Shown piece after piece: positions 18,711-28,004 of a stretch of 63,684 nt of DNA (positions are counted from its first letter, which is position 1; every line of letters starts with the position of its first letter). Below the pieces are notes generated by a model. The model did not search any database and was not told the DNA's origin. It was given only the letters and a program-made list of their open reading frames with translations. The position numbers and the translations under genes were made by a program. Origin of the DNA: Belliella alkalica (lineage in GTDB: Bacteria; Bacteroidota; Bacteroidia; Cytophagales; Cyclobacteriaceae); contig NZ_JAKZGO010000020.1 in NCBI RefSeq assembly GCF_022549785.1, positions 351 through 64,034 on the forward strand. The letters run 5' to 3'.

Positions 18711-19230
18711 AGTAAGTTAAAAGTTCAGATACCAAAAGCTCAGTAGAGATATCCTCTCCACTGAGCTTTATTTTTGCCAGATCATAGTACTCTTCTCTCA
18801 CTGCCAAAAGGTCTTTAAGTTTTAAGGTAATTTCGCCACTGGAAAGTCCCGAAAACATTGGTCTATCACCACCGGAATCTTTTGAAAGCCTTTTGAATAT
18901 TTCATTGACAGGTACATCAAGGTATACCGAAATACCCTTTTCATTGATTATACTCATATTATCGTTGAAACATGGGGTACCTCCTCCTGTTGAAAGTACA
19001 AAGCCCTCTACAAAATCAAGAGCCTTATTCAAGTACTTTGTTTCTATTTCCCTAAAAGCTCCTTCTCCTTCATTCGAGAAAATATCCTTAATCTCTCTCC
19101 CTTCTTCTTTTTCTATCAAATGATCTAGATCTACAAATACAAAGTTCAACTCCTTTGCAAGCTTTCTTCCAAAAGTTGATTTGCCAGACCCAGGCATTCC
19201 TACCAAAACTATTTTCAACGGTTTTCTCAT
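18700..19230 (-). CDS. aroK: shikimate kinase
   Basis: This 176-residue P-loop kinase phosphorylates shikimate in the chorismate pathway. It has Walker A GMPGSGKST (about 11-19), FVDLDHLIE with the substrate-binding Asp, the STGGGTP loop, and DRPMF in the lid. Length is normal. It is the last gene of DUF1599-DoxX-aroK, 9 bp after the DoxX gene. Its 3' end overlaps the barrel gene and contains a terminator hairpin for that gene. Confidence 0.94.
   Translation of the reverse strand: MRKPLKIVLVGMPGSGKSTFGRKLAKELNFVFVDLDHLIEKEEGREIKDIFSNEGEGAFREIETKYLNKALDFVEGFVLSTGGGTPCFNDNMSIINEKGISVYLDVPVNEIFKRLSKDSGGDRPMFSGLSSGEITLKLKDLLAVREEYYDLAKIKLSGEDISTELLVSELLTYFRN
18735..18775 (+). terminator. terminator for the FadL-like gene, embedded in aroK
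   Basis: AAAGCTCAGT (18735-18744) pairs perfectly with ACTGAGCTTT (18760-18769), with inner AGAG/CTCT pairing, followed by ATTTTT on the plus strand. It begins 24 bp after the barrel gene stop and lies wholly inside the aroK coding region on the other strand. Confidence 0.75.
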
Positions 19231-19239
19231 GACTCAATG

Positions 19240-20334
19240 CTAAAATAATCCTATTACAGTTTCAGCTTTTGGCGTATTTCTGAAATGATATTTTTTTAAC
19301 ACCACCCCATCCTTGAGTAGCATTATCCCTGGATTTGACCTCATGATTGTCTTTACTACTGTAGCATCGGCTTGATAGCTATCCATTTCCCAGCCTCTTT
19401 GGGCTAAGAATGTGCTTATCTCCTCCTCTGATGATGCTGCTACAAATACTGTTTCAATATTTGAATTTTTCAATCCTTTTACCAAATCGTCAATTTCCTC
19501 CAAGTGACTTGTCCCAATTTTTGACAAATAGGTAACCAAAATGACTGCCTTGTTTCCAGACAAAATCTCATCCGTAAAATCACCGTCCTCATTCCAAACA
19601 GCAAAATCAGAGATTTTCGGCAGCGCATCTTCATTCTTGAGTTTCATATCCACAAACTCATAACTCTCATCTGAAGGATACTGATCGAAAACGAACTCTT
19701 CACCATCTTTAGTCATGATATAACTATATTCAAGAGGTGCTGATGGCTGCATTCCCACAGGAATATTGACACCCTCTTTGTAAGCCCTAAAATCTATAAA
19801 TGGTAAATTTCTTATTGCTGTTATTGCTAATACCAAAGAAAAAACCAATGACAGCCTCGCAGTCCATAGGGCCCATGATTGCTGATTGCTCTTGAGTTGG
19901 TTTTTAAAGAAAAACAATACCGCTATCAGCAAGAGTAAGATAATGTCTTTATAAAAAGACTCCCAAGGAGTTAATTTGATCGCATCTCCAAAGCATCCGC
20001 AATCTGTGACTTTATCAAAATATGCTGAATAAAATGTCAAGAATGTGAAGAACAAAATCATCAATCCCAATGCCCAGACGGTAAACTTTAACCTCACTCC
20101 CAAAATCAACATGACACCAAGCACTACTTCAGCAACCACCATTACCACACCAATCTCTAAAGCAAAAGCTTTGAAATATTCAAAAAACGGGGCTATGTCG
20201 TAAGAAAATACATCAAAGTACTCTTCCAATTTGATCGCAGTCCCTACAGGGTCGTTGACTTTTATTAATCCTGAGAAAATAAATAATCCACCGACTATAA
20301 GTCTGATTATGTATAAAATTATATTTTTAAGCAT
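19240..20334 (-). CDS. DoxX/MauE-like membrane protein with redoxin-like C-terminal domain
   Basis: This 364-residue protein has four or five membrane segments in its N-terminal half (about 7-25, 50-75, 75-95, 115-135, 145-165). The MauE/DoxX signature VTDCGCFGDAIKLTPWESF carries a CGC cysteine pair. The C-terminal half resembles a thioredoxin-like fold (AVILVTYLSKIGTSHLEEI...). This architecture is characteristic of Bacteroidota and suggests a membrane thiol-redox role (inferred). It overlaps the upstream DUF1599 gene by 8 bp and precedes aroK by 9 bp. Confidence 0.82.
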   Translation of the reverse strand: MLKNIILYIIRLIVGGLFIFSGLIKVNDPVGTAIKLEEYFDVFSYDIAPFFEYFKAFALEIGVVMVVAEVVLGVMLILGVRLKFTVWALGLMILFFTFLTFYSAYFDKVTDCGCFGDAIKLTPWESFYKDIILLLLIAVLFFFKNQLKSNQQSWALWTARLSLVFSLVLAITAIRNLPFIDFRAYKEGVNIPVGMQPSAPLEYSYIMTKDGEEFVFDQYPSDESYEFVDMKLKNEDALPKISDFAVWNEDGDFTDEILSGNKAVILVTYLSKIGTSHLEEIDDLVKGLKNSNIETVFVAASSEEEISTFLAQRGWEMDSYQADATVVKTIMRSNPGIMLLKDGVVLKKYHFRNTPKAETVIGLF

Positions 20335-20872
20335 GATGACCTAGTTTGATAAGACAGAAAACTGCATAATTGATCATGTCTTGGTAGTTAGCTTCAATAC
20401 CTTCAGACACGATGGTTTTGCCTTGATTGTCTTCAATTTGTTTGACACGGTATAATTTCATCAGGATAATATCGGTGATGGAAGACACCCTCATATCCCT
20501 CCAAGCTTCGCCATAGTCATGGTTTTTATTTTCCAAAAGACTTCTTGTCGCATTTGCCCAATGGTCATATAAAGGCTCCAGTTCCTCTACTCCCAATTCC
20601 AACCGATCATCGTCTTGCAAAGAAATCTGAATAAGAGCCATAATGCAATAATTGATGATCCCTACAAATTCATCTGAAATAGGGTCATTTACTTTTTGGT
20701 TACCTTTTTCCTGAATCGATCTTACACGTTGTGCTTTGATAAAAATCTGGTCAGTAATAGAAGGCAATCTCAAAATCCTCCATGCTGTACCATAGTCAAT
20801 TGTTTTCTTCTTAAAAAGTTCTTTACAAAGGTGGATAACTTGATTATATTCGCTGACAGTTTGCGTTTTCAA
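20327..20872 (-). CDS. DUF1599 domain protein (internally duplicated)
   Basis: This 181-residue protein has two similar halves. YGTAWRILRLPSITDQIFIKAQRVRSI (about 23-50) matches YGEAWRDMRVSSITDIILMKLYRVKQI (about 118-145), and each is followed by a helix of the form NYCIMALIQI or NYAVFCLIKL. The family is of unknown biochemical function. It is the first gene of the minus-strand trio, with a start only 14 bp from the divergent folP start, so their promoters must overlap coding DNA. Confidence 0.85.
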   Translation of the reverse strand: MKTQTVSEYNQVIHLCKELFKKKTIDYGTAWRILRLPSITDQIFIKAQRVRSIQEKGNQKVNDPISDEFVGIINYCIMALIQISLQDDDRLELGVEELEPLYDHWANATRSLLENKNHDYGEAWRDMRVSSITDIILMKLYRVKQIEDNQGKTIVSEGIEANYQDMINYAVFCLIKLGHHA

Positions 20873-20886
20873 AGCAATTTAGTTTA

Positions 20887-21771
20887 ATGGACAATATTTT
20901 AAATGCTACTTCGGGGATCGAAGATAAATTATTTCCCTCAAAAATAACACTTCGAAGTAAAGGAAAGCTACTTTTAATAGAAAGACCTTGGGTAATGGGG
21001 ATTTTGAACATTACACCTGATTCATTTTTTGAAGGAAGTAGGCTTGGTAAAGATGAGGATAAAATATTGAAAAATGCAGCGGCGATGATATCGGATGGAG
21101 CCAACATTCTAGATATCGGTGGATACAGCAGCAGACCCGGTGCTCAAGAAGTCTCTCTTGCGGAAGAAATGGACAGGGTGATTGGTGCCATAGAGACTAT
21201 AAAAAAAGTGTTTCCGGAAATTTTGATTTCAGTAGATACATTTCGATCAGAAGTCGCAAAAAAATCCGTCCAAAGTGGTGCAGATTTCGTTAATGACATA
21301 TCAGCTGGCACTTTGGATCCTCAAATGATCCCTGTTGTCGGAAATCTTGATGTGCCTTACATTGCCATGCACATGAGGGGAAATCCAAGTAATATGCAAG
21401 GTCAGACGAATTATGAAGACATTCTTTTGGAACTTTTGAAATATTTTTCTGAAAAAATGAACGAATGTAAAGAAGCTGGCATTAAAGATGTAATAATTGA
21501 TCCGGGATTTGGTTTTGCGAAAACTCTTGAACAAAATTATTGGATTCTCAAAAATTTATCTTATTTTAAGACTATTCAAGCACCCCTTTTAGTAGGATTA
21601 TCTAGAAAGTCCATGATTTATAAAAAACTTGAGACGACTGCTGAAAATGCGCTCAATGGAACTACCGCCTTAAACATGGCCGCATTGATCAATGGAGCAA
21701 ATATATTACGAGTGCATGATGTCAAAGAAGCAATAGAAACAGTCAAATTATATAAACAACTATACCCTTGA
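20887..21771 (+). CDS. folP: dihydropteroate synthase
   Basis: This 294-residue TIM-barrel enzyme condenses p-aminobenzoate with dihydropterin pyrophosphate to make dihydropteroate for folate. Motifs are MGILNITPDSFFEGSR (about 37-52), ILDIGGYSSRPGA, SVDTFRSEVA, NDISAG, DPGFGFAKT and VGLSRKSM. About 20 extra N-terminal residues precede the core compared with usual members; no alternative start codon exists in between. It is coupled to cdaA by a 4-bp overlap. Confidence 0.96.
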   Translation: MDNILNATSGIEDKLFPSKITLRSKGKLLLIERPWVMGILNITPDSFFEGSRLGKDEDKILKNAAAMISDGANILDIGGYSSRPGAQEVSLAEEMDRVIGAIETIKKVFPEILISVDTFRSEVAKKSVQSGADFVNDISAGTLDPQMIPVVGNLDVPYIAMHMRGNPSNMQGQTNYEDILLELLKYFSEKMNECKEAGIKDVIIDPGFGFAKTLEQNYWILKNLSYFKTIQAPLLVGLSRKSMIYKKLETTAENALNGTTALNMAALINGANILRVHDVKEAIETVKLYKQLYP

Positions 21772-22640
21772 ATTTACTTTTCAAAATAGGATTTTTAGAA
21801 ATCTCCATCGTCAATATCATTGATATTACGTTAGTGAGCCTATTATTGTATCAAGTTTACAAACTTCTGAGAGGAAGCGTAGCAATCAAGATTTTCTTGG
21901 GATTTTTATCTATCTACCTGGTGTACTTGATGGTAAGTGCATTCAGAATGGAATTGCTATCTATTATTTTGGGGCAGTTTATGGGTGTGGGTGTTATTGC
22001 AGCCATCATTATTTTCGCACCAGAAATCAGAAAGTTTTTGCTAATCATCGGAAGGTCATCAATCTTATCAAATGAAAATGTTTGGCAAGAATTGCTTTTC
22101 TGGAGAAAAAGAGAAACACAAGCTTTCAACATCAACCCAATCCTCGAAGCCTCAAAATCACTTTCTGGAACAAATATGGGAGCATTGATGGTCATTTCAA
22201 GAAATTCCGAATTGAAATTTTATGCAGAAAGTGGCGACATCATCGATGCAATTATCTCCAAAAGGTTACTGATTTCAATTTTCAACAAGTATAGCCCATT
22301 GCATGATGGAGCTGTGATAATCTACAACGGAAAAGTAAAAGCGGCAAGATGTATTTTACCCGTGACTGAACGTGATGTTCCTGCGCAGTTTGGTCTGCGA
22401 CATAGAGCTGCAATCGGAATGTCGGAAGCCACAGATACGCTGATTTTAATTGTATCAGAAGAAACTGGTCAAATTTCATTGGCAAAAAATGGAAAGATCC
22501 TCCACAACCTTTCTTTTCAGGAAGTTAGGGAGTTCATCAATGATTATCTTACAGGAGTGGATATTGATGAAAAATTTGAACCAATCACAATCTATGAAAG
22601 AAACAGGTACCGAGGTAGCCGATCAGCTTCCACATCATGA
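21768..22640 (+). CDS. cdaA: diadenylate cyclase CdaA
   Basis: This 290-residue membrane DAC-domain enzyme makes cyclic di-AMP from two ATP. It has about three N-terminal membrane segments (to about residue 90), then the DAC motifs DGAVII (about 182-187) and RHRAA (about 209-213). Translation probably begins at TTG 21768, within TTGA overlapping the folP stop. The folP-cdaA pairing is, from memory, typical of Bacteroidota, whereas Firmicutes pair cdaA with cdaR and glmM. A terminator follows. Confidence 0.94.
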   Translation: MNLLFKIGFLEISIVNIIDITLVSLLLYQVYKLLRGSVAIKIFLGFLSIYLVYLMVSAFRMELLSIILGQFMGVGVIAAIIIFAPEIRKFLLIIGRSSILSNENVWQELLFWRKRETQAFNINPILEASKSLSGTNMGALMVISRNSELKFYAESGDIIDAIISKRLLISIFNKYSPLHDGAVIIYNGKVKAARCILPVTERDVPAQFGLRHRAAIGMSEATDTLILIVSEETGQISLAKNGKILHNLSFQEVREFINDYLTGVDIDEKFEPITIYERNRYRGSRSASTS

Positions 22641-22703
22641 TATATTTGGGGTCTTTCAAGTTGAGAAAAAAATATTCAATCATTCTGTGAAAAGTATAAA
22701 GTG

Positions 22704-22740
22704 AAAGGTCAAGGGAAATAAATCTCTTGACCTTTCTGTT
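22704..22740 (+). terminator. intrinsic terminator of folP-cdaA
   Basis: AAAGGTCAAG (22704-22713) pairs perfectly with CTTGACCTTT (22726-22735), followed by a T-rich stretch. Confidence 0.78.
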
Positions 22741-23313
22741 TTAAATTAAATCCCGAAATTACTTGACATATCCGTCATTTTACTGAAGAAAATTTAGCCT
22801 AAAAGGGTTGAATGAACTGTGATGGCTTAACCATTTAATTCACCCCGAATTGCATAAGGGCTTAAGCAAGGGTTTTAACCTCTTTAGCGCACACTGCAAT
22901 TGTTTGACATATTTTTCAATTGATTTAAACATTTCCAAAAGTCTTTCAATTGCCTCCCGATAAGGATGCGGGACAGGCTTTTCAGGGCAAAATCAACAAC
23001 TCTCTAGCCTTTACATAGGGTTAGAAACCCTATGTTTAAATCTTATGCCCTGTCAGGGCATGATGCTTGTCTCTTCTGAAAATAGTTAGCACTTTCTCTT
23101 TCAATTAGAGGAGTTCAACCCACTTCGGGGTTGTTAGATATCGTCACCAACTTTGATCCCCGCGTAGCAACCCGGGGTTATTCAAAGTTTAACCCTGCCT
23201 GCAGCAGGCAAGCACTTCGTGGTTTTTATCTTCTTGCATTTTGCTCTATCTCGCTTCTCGTCTCTCTGACTCTTACGTCTTAGCTCTTGTATTTTAATTC
23301 TTGTGCCTAGTGT
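22741..23313. repeat. intergenic region dense in short palindromes
   Basis: About 570 bp without a supportable gene. It contains several perfect inverted repeats: ACATAGGGTT-aga-AACCCTATGT, ATGCCCTG-t-CAGGGCAT, CAACCC-5 nt-GGGTTG and TGCCTGC-a-GCAGGCA. A pyrimidine-rich tract (TCTCGCTTCTCGTCTCT at 23249-23265) recurs exactly at 30578-30594. It has the look of a patchwork of REP-like dispersed sequences. Confidence 0.6.
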
Positions 23314-24510
23314 CTATTTAATCACTCCAAGCTCTTTTCCTACTTCAATGAATGCATTGATAGCTGTATCTAAATGCGCTTTATCATGACCTGCTGAGAT
23401 TTGAACACGGATTCTGGCTTGTCCTTTTGGAACTACAGGATAGTAGAATCCAATGACGTAAATTCCTTTTTCCAATAGCTTCTCTGCCATCTTTTGAGAC
23501 AACACTGCTTCATAAAGCATAATGGGTACGATAGGATGCTCGCCTGGCTTGATATCAAAACCAGCAGCTGTCATTTTCTCCCTGAAGTATTTTGTGTTTT
23601 CCTCCAACTTATCCCTCAATTCGGTCGTCTCCGATAATAGATCAAACACTGCAATTGAAGCTCCTGTAATCGATGGGGCCAAAGTATTAGAAAACAAATA
23701 AGGACGTGATCTTTGTCTTAAAATCTCTATAATTTCCTTTTTCCCTGACGTAAATCCTCCTGATGCACCACCCAGCGCTTTTCCCAAAGTACCGGTGATA
23801 ATATCCATCTTTCCCATCACCCCTTTCAACTCATGAACTCCCCTGCCTGTTTTGCCCATAAATCCTGTTGAGTGGCACTCATCTGACATCACAAGGGCAT
23901 TGTATTTTTCAGCTAATTCTACGATTTTATCCAATTGGGCGATGGTACCATCCATTGAGAACACGCCATCTGTTACGATGATCTTGCTCTTTGCTCCTTT
24001 GGCATCGGCATCTTGCAATTGCTTTTCCAAATCCTGCATGTCATTGTGCTGATACCTGAAACGCATCGCTTTGCAAAGTCTCACTCCATCAATAATGGAA
24101 GCATGGTTCAATGCATCAGAAATAATCGCATCTTCAGGTCCCAGAATAGGTTCAAAAACACCACCATTGGCATCAAAAGCTGCTGCATATAAAATTGTAT
24201 CCTCAGTACCGAGAAATTTGGATATCTTTTCCTCCAACTCTTTATGTATATCTTGCGTTCCGCAAATGAAGCGTACAGATGACAAGCCAAAACCATGGGT
24301 ATCAATAGCTGCCTTTGCTGCTTCAATCACTCTTGGATGTGACGACAACCCAAGATAATTGTTGGCACAAAAATTCAAAACTTTCTGTCCTCCTTGGATT
24401 GTGATTTCAGCTGACTGTGGTGAGGTGATTATTCTTTCCTTTTTGAACAATCCTGCCTCTTCTATTTCTTTTAACTCTTTTTCCAACTTGGGTTTAAGGG
24501 TATCAAACAT
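23314..24510 (-). CDS. kbl: glycine C-acetyltransferase (2-amino-3-ketobutyrate CoA ligase)
   Basis: This 398-residue PLP enzyme of the alpha-oxoamine synthase family splits 2-amino-3-ketobutyrate with CoA into glycine and acetyl-CoA, completing threonine catabolism. It shows [36 protein letters not shown] and the PLP-lysine segment [17 protein letters not shown] (about 240-256). The family also includes BioF, but the divergent threonine-dehydrogenase-like gene next door supports Kbl. Length is normal. Confidence 0.94.
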   Translation of the reverse strand: MFDTLKPKLEKELKEIEEAGLFKKERIITSPQSAEITIQGGQKVLNFCANNYLGLSSHPRVIEAAKAAIDTHGFGLSSVRFICGTQDIHKELEEKISKFLGTEDTILYAAAFDANGGVFEPILGPEDAIISDALNHASIIDGVRLCKAMRFRYQHNDMQDLEKQLQDADAKGAKSKIIVTDGVFSMDGTIAQLDKIVELAEKYNALVMSDECHSTGFMGKTGRGVHELKGVMGKMDIITGTLGKALGGASGGFTSGKKEIIEILRQRSRPYLFSNTLAPSITGASIAVFDLLSETTELRDKLEENTKYFREKMTAAGFDIKPGEHPIVPIMLYEAVLSQKMAEKLLEKGIYVIGFYYPVVPKGQARIRVQISAGHDKAHLDTAINAFIEVGKELGVIK

Positions 24511-24659
24511 AATATTTTGTTTTAAACATGAAATGTATGTGACATCAAATGGAATAAAATAAGAATCCTAAAATGAATTCATTATTTTTGTCTCAATCAA
24601 TACCCAAATATATCAAAACCATCAGGGTCTAAAAAACCAAAGAGATCGAAAGTTTAAAA

Positions 24660-25613
24660 ATGGAGAGAATTCTTATCATTGGAGCCGCAGGACAACTCGG
24701 TTCTGAATTAACACTTGCCCTTACTTCTCAGTATGGAGGAGAAAACGTCATCGCTACGGATATCAATCCCAAAGCTTTGGAAAAATTTGATTACTGCAAA
24801 ACTGCTGTCCTTGACATCATGGACCATGACGCTACGAGACAGCTTGTCAAAAATGAAAATGTAAAGCAGATCTATCACCTTGCTGCAGTTTTATCAGCCA
24901 CAGGAGAGAAAAACCCGCTTTTTGCTTGGGGATTGAATATGGATAGTTTGCTTTTTATACTTGAATTGGCGAAGCAAGAAAAGCTTGACAAAATATATTG
25001 GCCCTCCTCGATTGCTGTATTCGGACCAAATACGCCTAAAGTAAATACACCTCAATATTGTGTCAAAGAACCAAATACAGTCTATGGGATTTCTAAACAA
25101 GCAGGAGAAAGATGGTGTGAATATTATTTCCAAAAATTCGGAGTTGATGTAAGGAGCTTGAGATATCCTGGCTTGATAGGTTACAAATCCTTACCTGGTG
25201 GTGGCACCACAGATTATGCCGTTGACATTTATCACAAAGCCATAGCAGGAGAACACTTTATCTCTTTCCTTCGCGAGGACAGCTTTCTACCTATGATGTA
25301 CATGCCCGATGCTATCAAAGGCACCTTGGATTTGATGCATGCACCCAAAGAGCAAGTCAAAATCAGATCAAGTTATAATTTGTCGGCAATAAGCTTTTCT
25401 CCAAAAGAAATTTATGAAAGCATCAAAATCCATCACCCAGATTTCAGGATCTCATATGAGCCTGATTTCAGACAAGCAATTGCTGATAGTTGGCCGGACA
25501 GCATAGATGATACAAGGGCAAGGGAAGATTGGGGATGGAAGCATGAATATGACCTTAAAAAAATGACTGAAGATATTCTAAGCAATCTGCCAGCGTATTT
25601 GGTGAATTTTTAG
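24660..25613 (+). CDS. NAD-dependent epimerase/dehydratase-type L-threonine 3-dehydrogenase
   Basis: This 317-residue extended SDR has GAAGQLGSEL at the N-terminus (family GxxGxxG), SSIAVFGP, and the catalytic YGISK (about 141-145). It matches the short-chain-type threonine dehydrogenases that resemble UDP-galactose epimerase, with conserved RYPGLIGY and GGGTTDYAVDIY. It oxidises threonine to 2-amino-3-ketobutyrate, the substrate of the divergent kbl product. The function is strongly supported by that neighbour. It ends at a strong terminator. Confidence 0.9.
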   Translation: MERILIIGAAGQLGSELTLALTSQYGGENVIATDINPKALEKFDYCKTAVLDIMDHDATRQLVKNENVKQIYHLAAVLSATGEKNPLFAWGLNMDSLLFILELAKQEKLDKIYWPSSIAVFGPNTPKVNTPQYCVKEPNTVYGISKQAGERWCEYYFQKFGVDVRSLRYPGLIGYKSLPGGGTTDYAVDIYHKAIAGEHFISFLREDSFLPMMYMPDAIKGTLDLMHAPKEQVKIRSSYNLSAISFSPKEIYESIKIHHPDFRISYEPDFRQAIADSWPDSIDDTRAREDWGWKHEYDLKKMTEDILSNLPAYLVNF

Positions 25614-25646
25614 AAAAAGGGGGATAAAGCTAAGCTTTATCCCCCT
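25614..25646. terminator. bidirectional intrinsic terminator
   Basis: GGGGGATAAAGC-taa-GCTTTATCCCCC is a perfect 12-bp stem with A5 before and T5 after, 1 bp past the tdh-like gene. The A-tract also allows use by the convergent protease gene. Confidence 0.9.
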
Positions 25647-25689
25647 TTTTCTAAAAATTTTGATTATATGGTGTTTTGCTACAAATCAT

Positions 25690-27945
25690 TTATTTTTCTA
25701 TTCTGATTTGTTTTCGAATAATGCCTTCTTGATGAATTATATGAAGGTAATAAAATCCATATTTAAATTTCCGAACATCAATAATGGTTTTCTTTTCGGA
25801 AGTTACCACAGAATGAACTTCATTGCCAGATGCATCAAACAGCTTTAGTTCTATCTTCCCGTTTTTGGAATATTTACTTTCCGGATTTTCCGACCGATTG
25901 ATTTCAATATTGAGTACATCGGAAGAGGGGTTTGGGTATACCTTGTAATTACTGAGATATCCATAACATTGTTCTGACCTAAATGCAAAATCTTTGAAAT
26001 CGCTTCCACAATCATTCTGAGTTGTCAGCCTAAATATTACTTCTTGACCATAGTCCCAGAAATCAAAATAAATTGTCGCCAAATCATCACTGAATGTTGC
26101 ATAATAAGTAAGACTAGGGTCCGAAACATGAAGAATCTGAAGATTATGAAAGTTAGAAATACCAGCTTCAATTGGTATTTCTGCACTAACTGGTGTATAC
26201 AAATCACATACCACGTTGTTAATAATCGAAAAATAGGGCTGGGTGGGTTGGGTGTTATTATTATAGGAATAGGTTCCCATATTTATTTTTGGAGAACCTA
26301 CAGTTATATTTTTAGAAACGTACCACGATTCCCCATTTTGAGTAAAGGTAAAAGTCAAAGTCCCCGTTCCTGAAGAGGAAGCTGTGGCAGGGCTTAAATT
26401 GGCTATCTTTCCAGTTCCTGTACTATTGGAAAATAAGTTTGAAGGAGTTGCGGTCCAAGTTATCGTGGCATCTAATGGGCTATTTAAGACCGTGTAACTA
26501 TTAGCACTACATAATTGATCGGATCCGGATATTTCACTAAATATTTTTGGCCCAGCCTGATTTGTTATAGTATTCATTGCTACTATACCTTCATCGTCTG
26601 GATCAAGATATTGTTGAAATTCGTGCCAAGCCATACTAATTCTACTATATCTCCCATCACCATCTGTTTCTTCACATGCACCTTCCAAAAGTCCATAAGC
26701 ACCAATATTTGCTCCAATCAACCTAAGTTGATCATCAAGAAGAGGGCTTCCTGAACTTAAAGTTTGTAAAGCACCATCTTGCATTGTAACTCTCCATGCA
26801 AAATATTGATTGTTTGTCTGATTATCTTTAGTAGGAACTCCCCCAGCAATATATTTCTGAACATCTCCTCGGGGATGATGAATTCCTAAAGTTGATAAAA
26901 TTGGGTGATCAATGATACTCCAACCTAAATAGGAAACTGGATTATTTGAAAATACAGGGCTAGTGAAGGGATTTTCATTCAATTCAAGTAATCTCAAATC
27001 CACATTACCTGTTAAATTTGGATTACTTAAAGCAGTAGCACCATATGCGACGATATTTTCTGGTCCCTGTGTAGTAGGATTACAACTTGAACTTTTATAA
27101 TGAAACATGAACTGTAAATCCTCAATCATGTAACCTGCGTAAGTATGAATTGGGGTGAGTACAATTGGCTTTTTATCCTGTTTACCATTATTAAGGAGCA
27201 CTCCTGATCCATAAGATAAAACATCATTACTAAACTCACTTTGATATAAAATTAGCGCAATCCCTTTTGACGCAAGATCAAGAGACGGCCAGCAAATAAT
27301 ATTCGAATTGCAAGGAGCCGAACACCCAAAACCTAAACAAGATTCAGATTGAAGACTCTTGTATTCATAGTTGTTTACACCAAACATATCAACAATTCCA
27401 TGGGAAACTTTCGAAATAAGGATGTTACTTTGATACTTTTCTTCTATTGGCTCAATCAAGATGACACGTATTTTCTCTCCTGGCATTGGTGGTGTTATAA
27501 AATTTTCACTTTTATTAATCGATTCCGCAGTCAAGGGTCCCTGAAGATAATTTTCTTTATCATTTACAATGTAAACCTTAGCATTTCTGCTTAAATCAAT
27601 TTTTTCAAACAGAACACTCAAAATATTTGCACCTTTAGAAGTTATTTCTACTTCAAAATAGCAATTTTTATCGTCACAATTAATTTCTAACTCCTTAAAA
27701 TTAATCTTTAATGTTGTGAACTTAGCTTATATAGCTGGAGCCAAATCCTGTTTCTCTGTTAAAATTTCCTGTTCTAATTCTTTATTGATTTTTGCCTTGT
27801 TCTCAAATCGTAATTCAAAATGATTATTATTTGAAACCATCCTTTTAGTAGGTATTTCACTTGAGGTAACTTGACCCGTTTTTATTTGAGAAAACACAGA
27901 AGAATACAATAAAAAAGAACTGAGTAAAAGTGTAATTTTTCTCAT
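25690..27945 (-). pseudogene. T9SS-exported trypsin-like serine protease interrupted by one in-frame stop
   Basis: Read through, the frame encodes 751 codons. There is a signal peptide (MRKITLLLSSFLLYSSVFSQ), then an N-terminal region, then a trypsin/lysyl-endopeptidase-like domain. That domain has GSGVLLNN, VLTPIHTYAG (catalytic His), VDLRLLELN (Asp) and LSSGSPLLD (Ser). After it come a PKD-like beta domain and a T9SS sorting domain (YPNPSSDVLNIEI, then YGFYYLHII, ending RKQIRIEK). A TAA at 27727-27729, codon 73, splits it. The frame is unchanged after the stop, and the next usable start is a TTG at 27621, which gives a 643-residue product without a signal. It is either a recent nonsense pseudogene or a sequencing error; stop readthrough is less likely. 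Confidence 0.82.
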
Positions 27946-27973
27946 AACATTTTGTGATTTAATTAATTATAAT

Positions 27974-28003
27974 CTAAATTAGTAAAAAATTCGTTTATTC
28001 AAA
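27974..28003 (-). promoter_or_regulatory. possible promoter of the interrupted protease gene
   Basis: On the minus strand TTTG is followed after 22 nt by TAATTTAG, one mismatch from TAnnTTTG, 28 nt before the ATG at 27945. Confidence 0.35.
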
Positions 28004-28004
28004 T

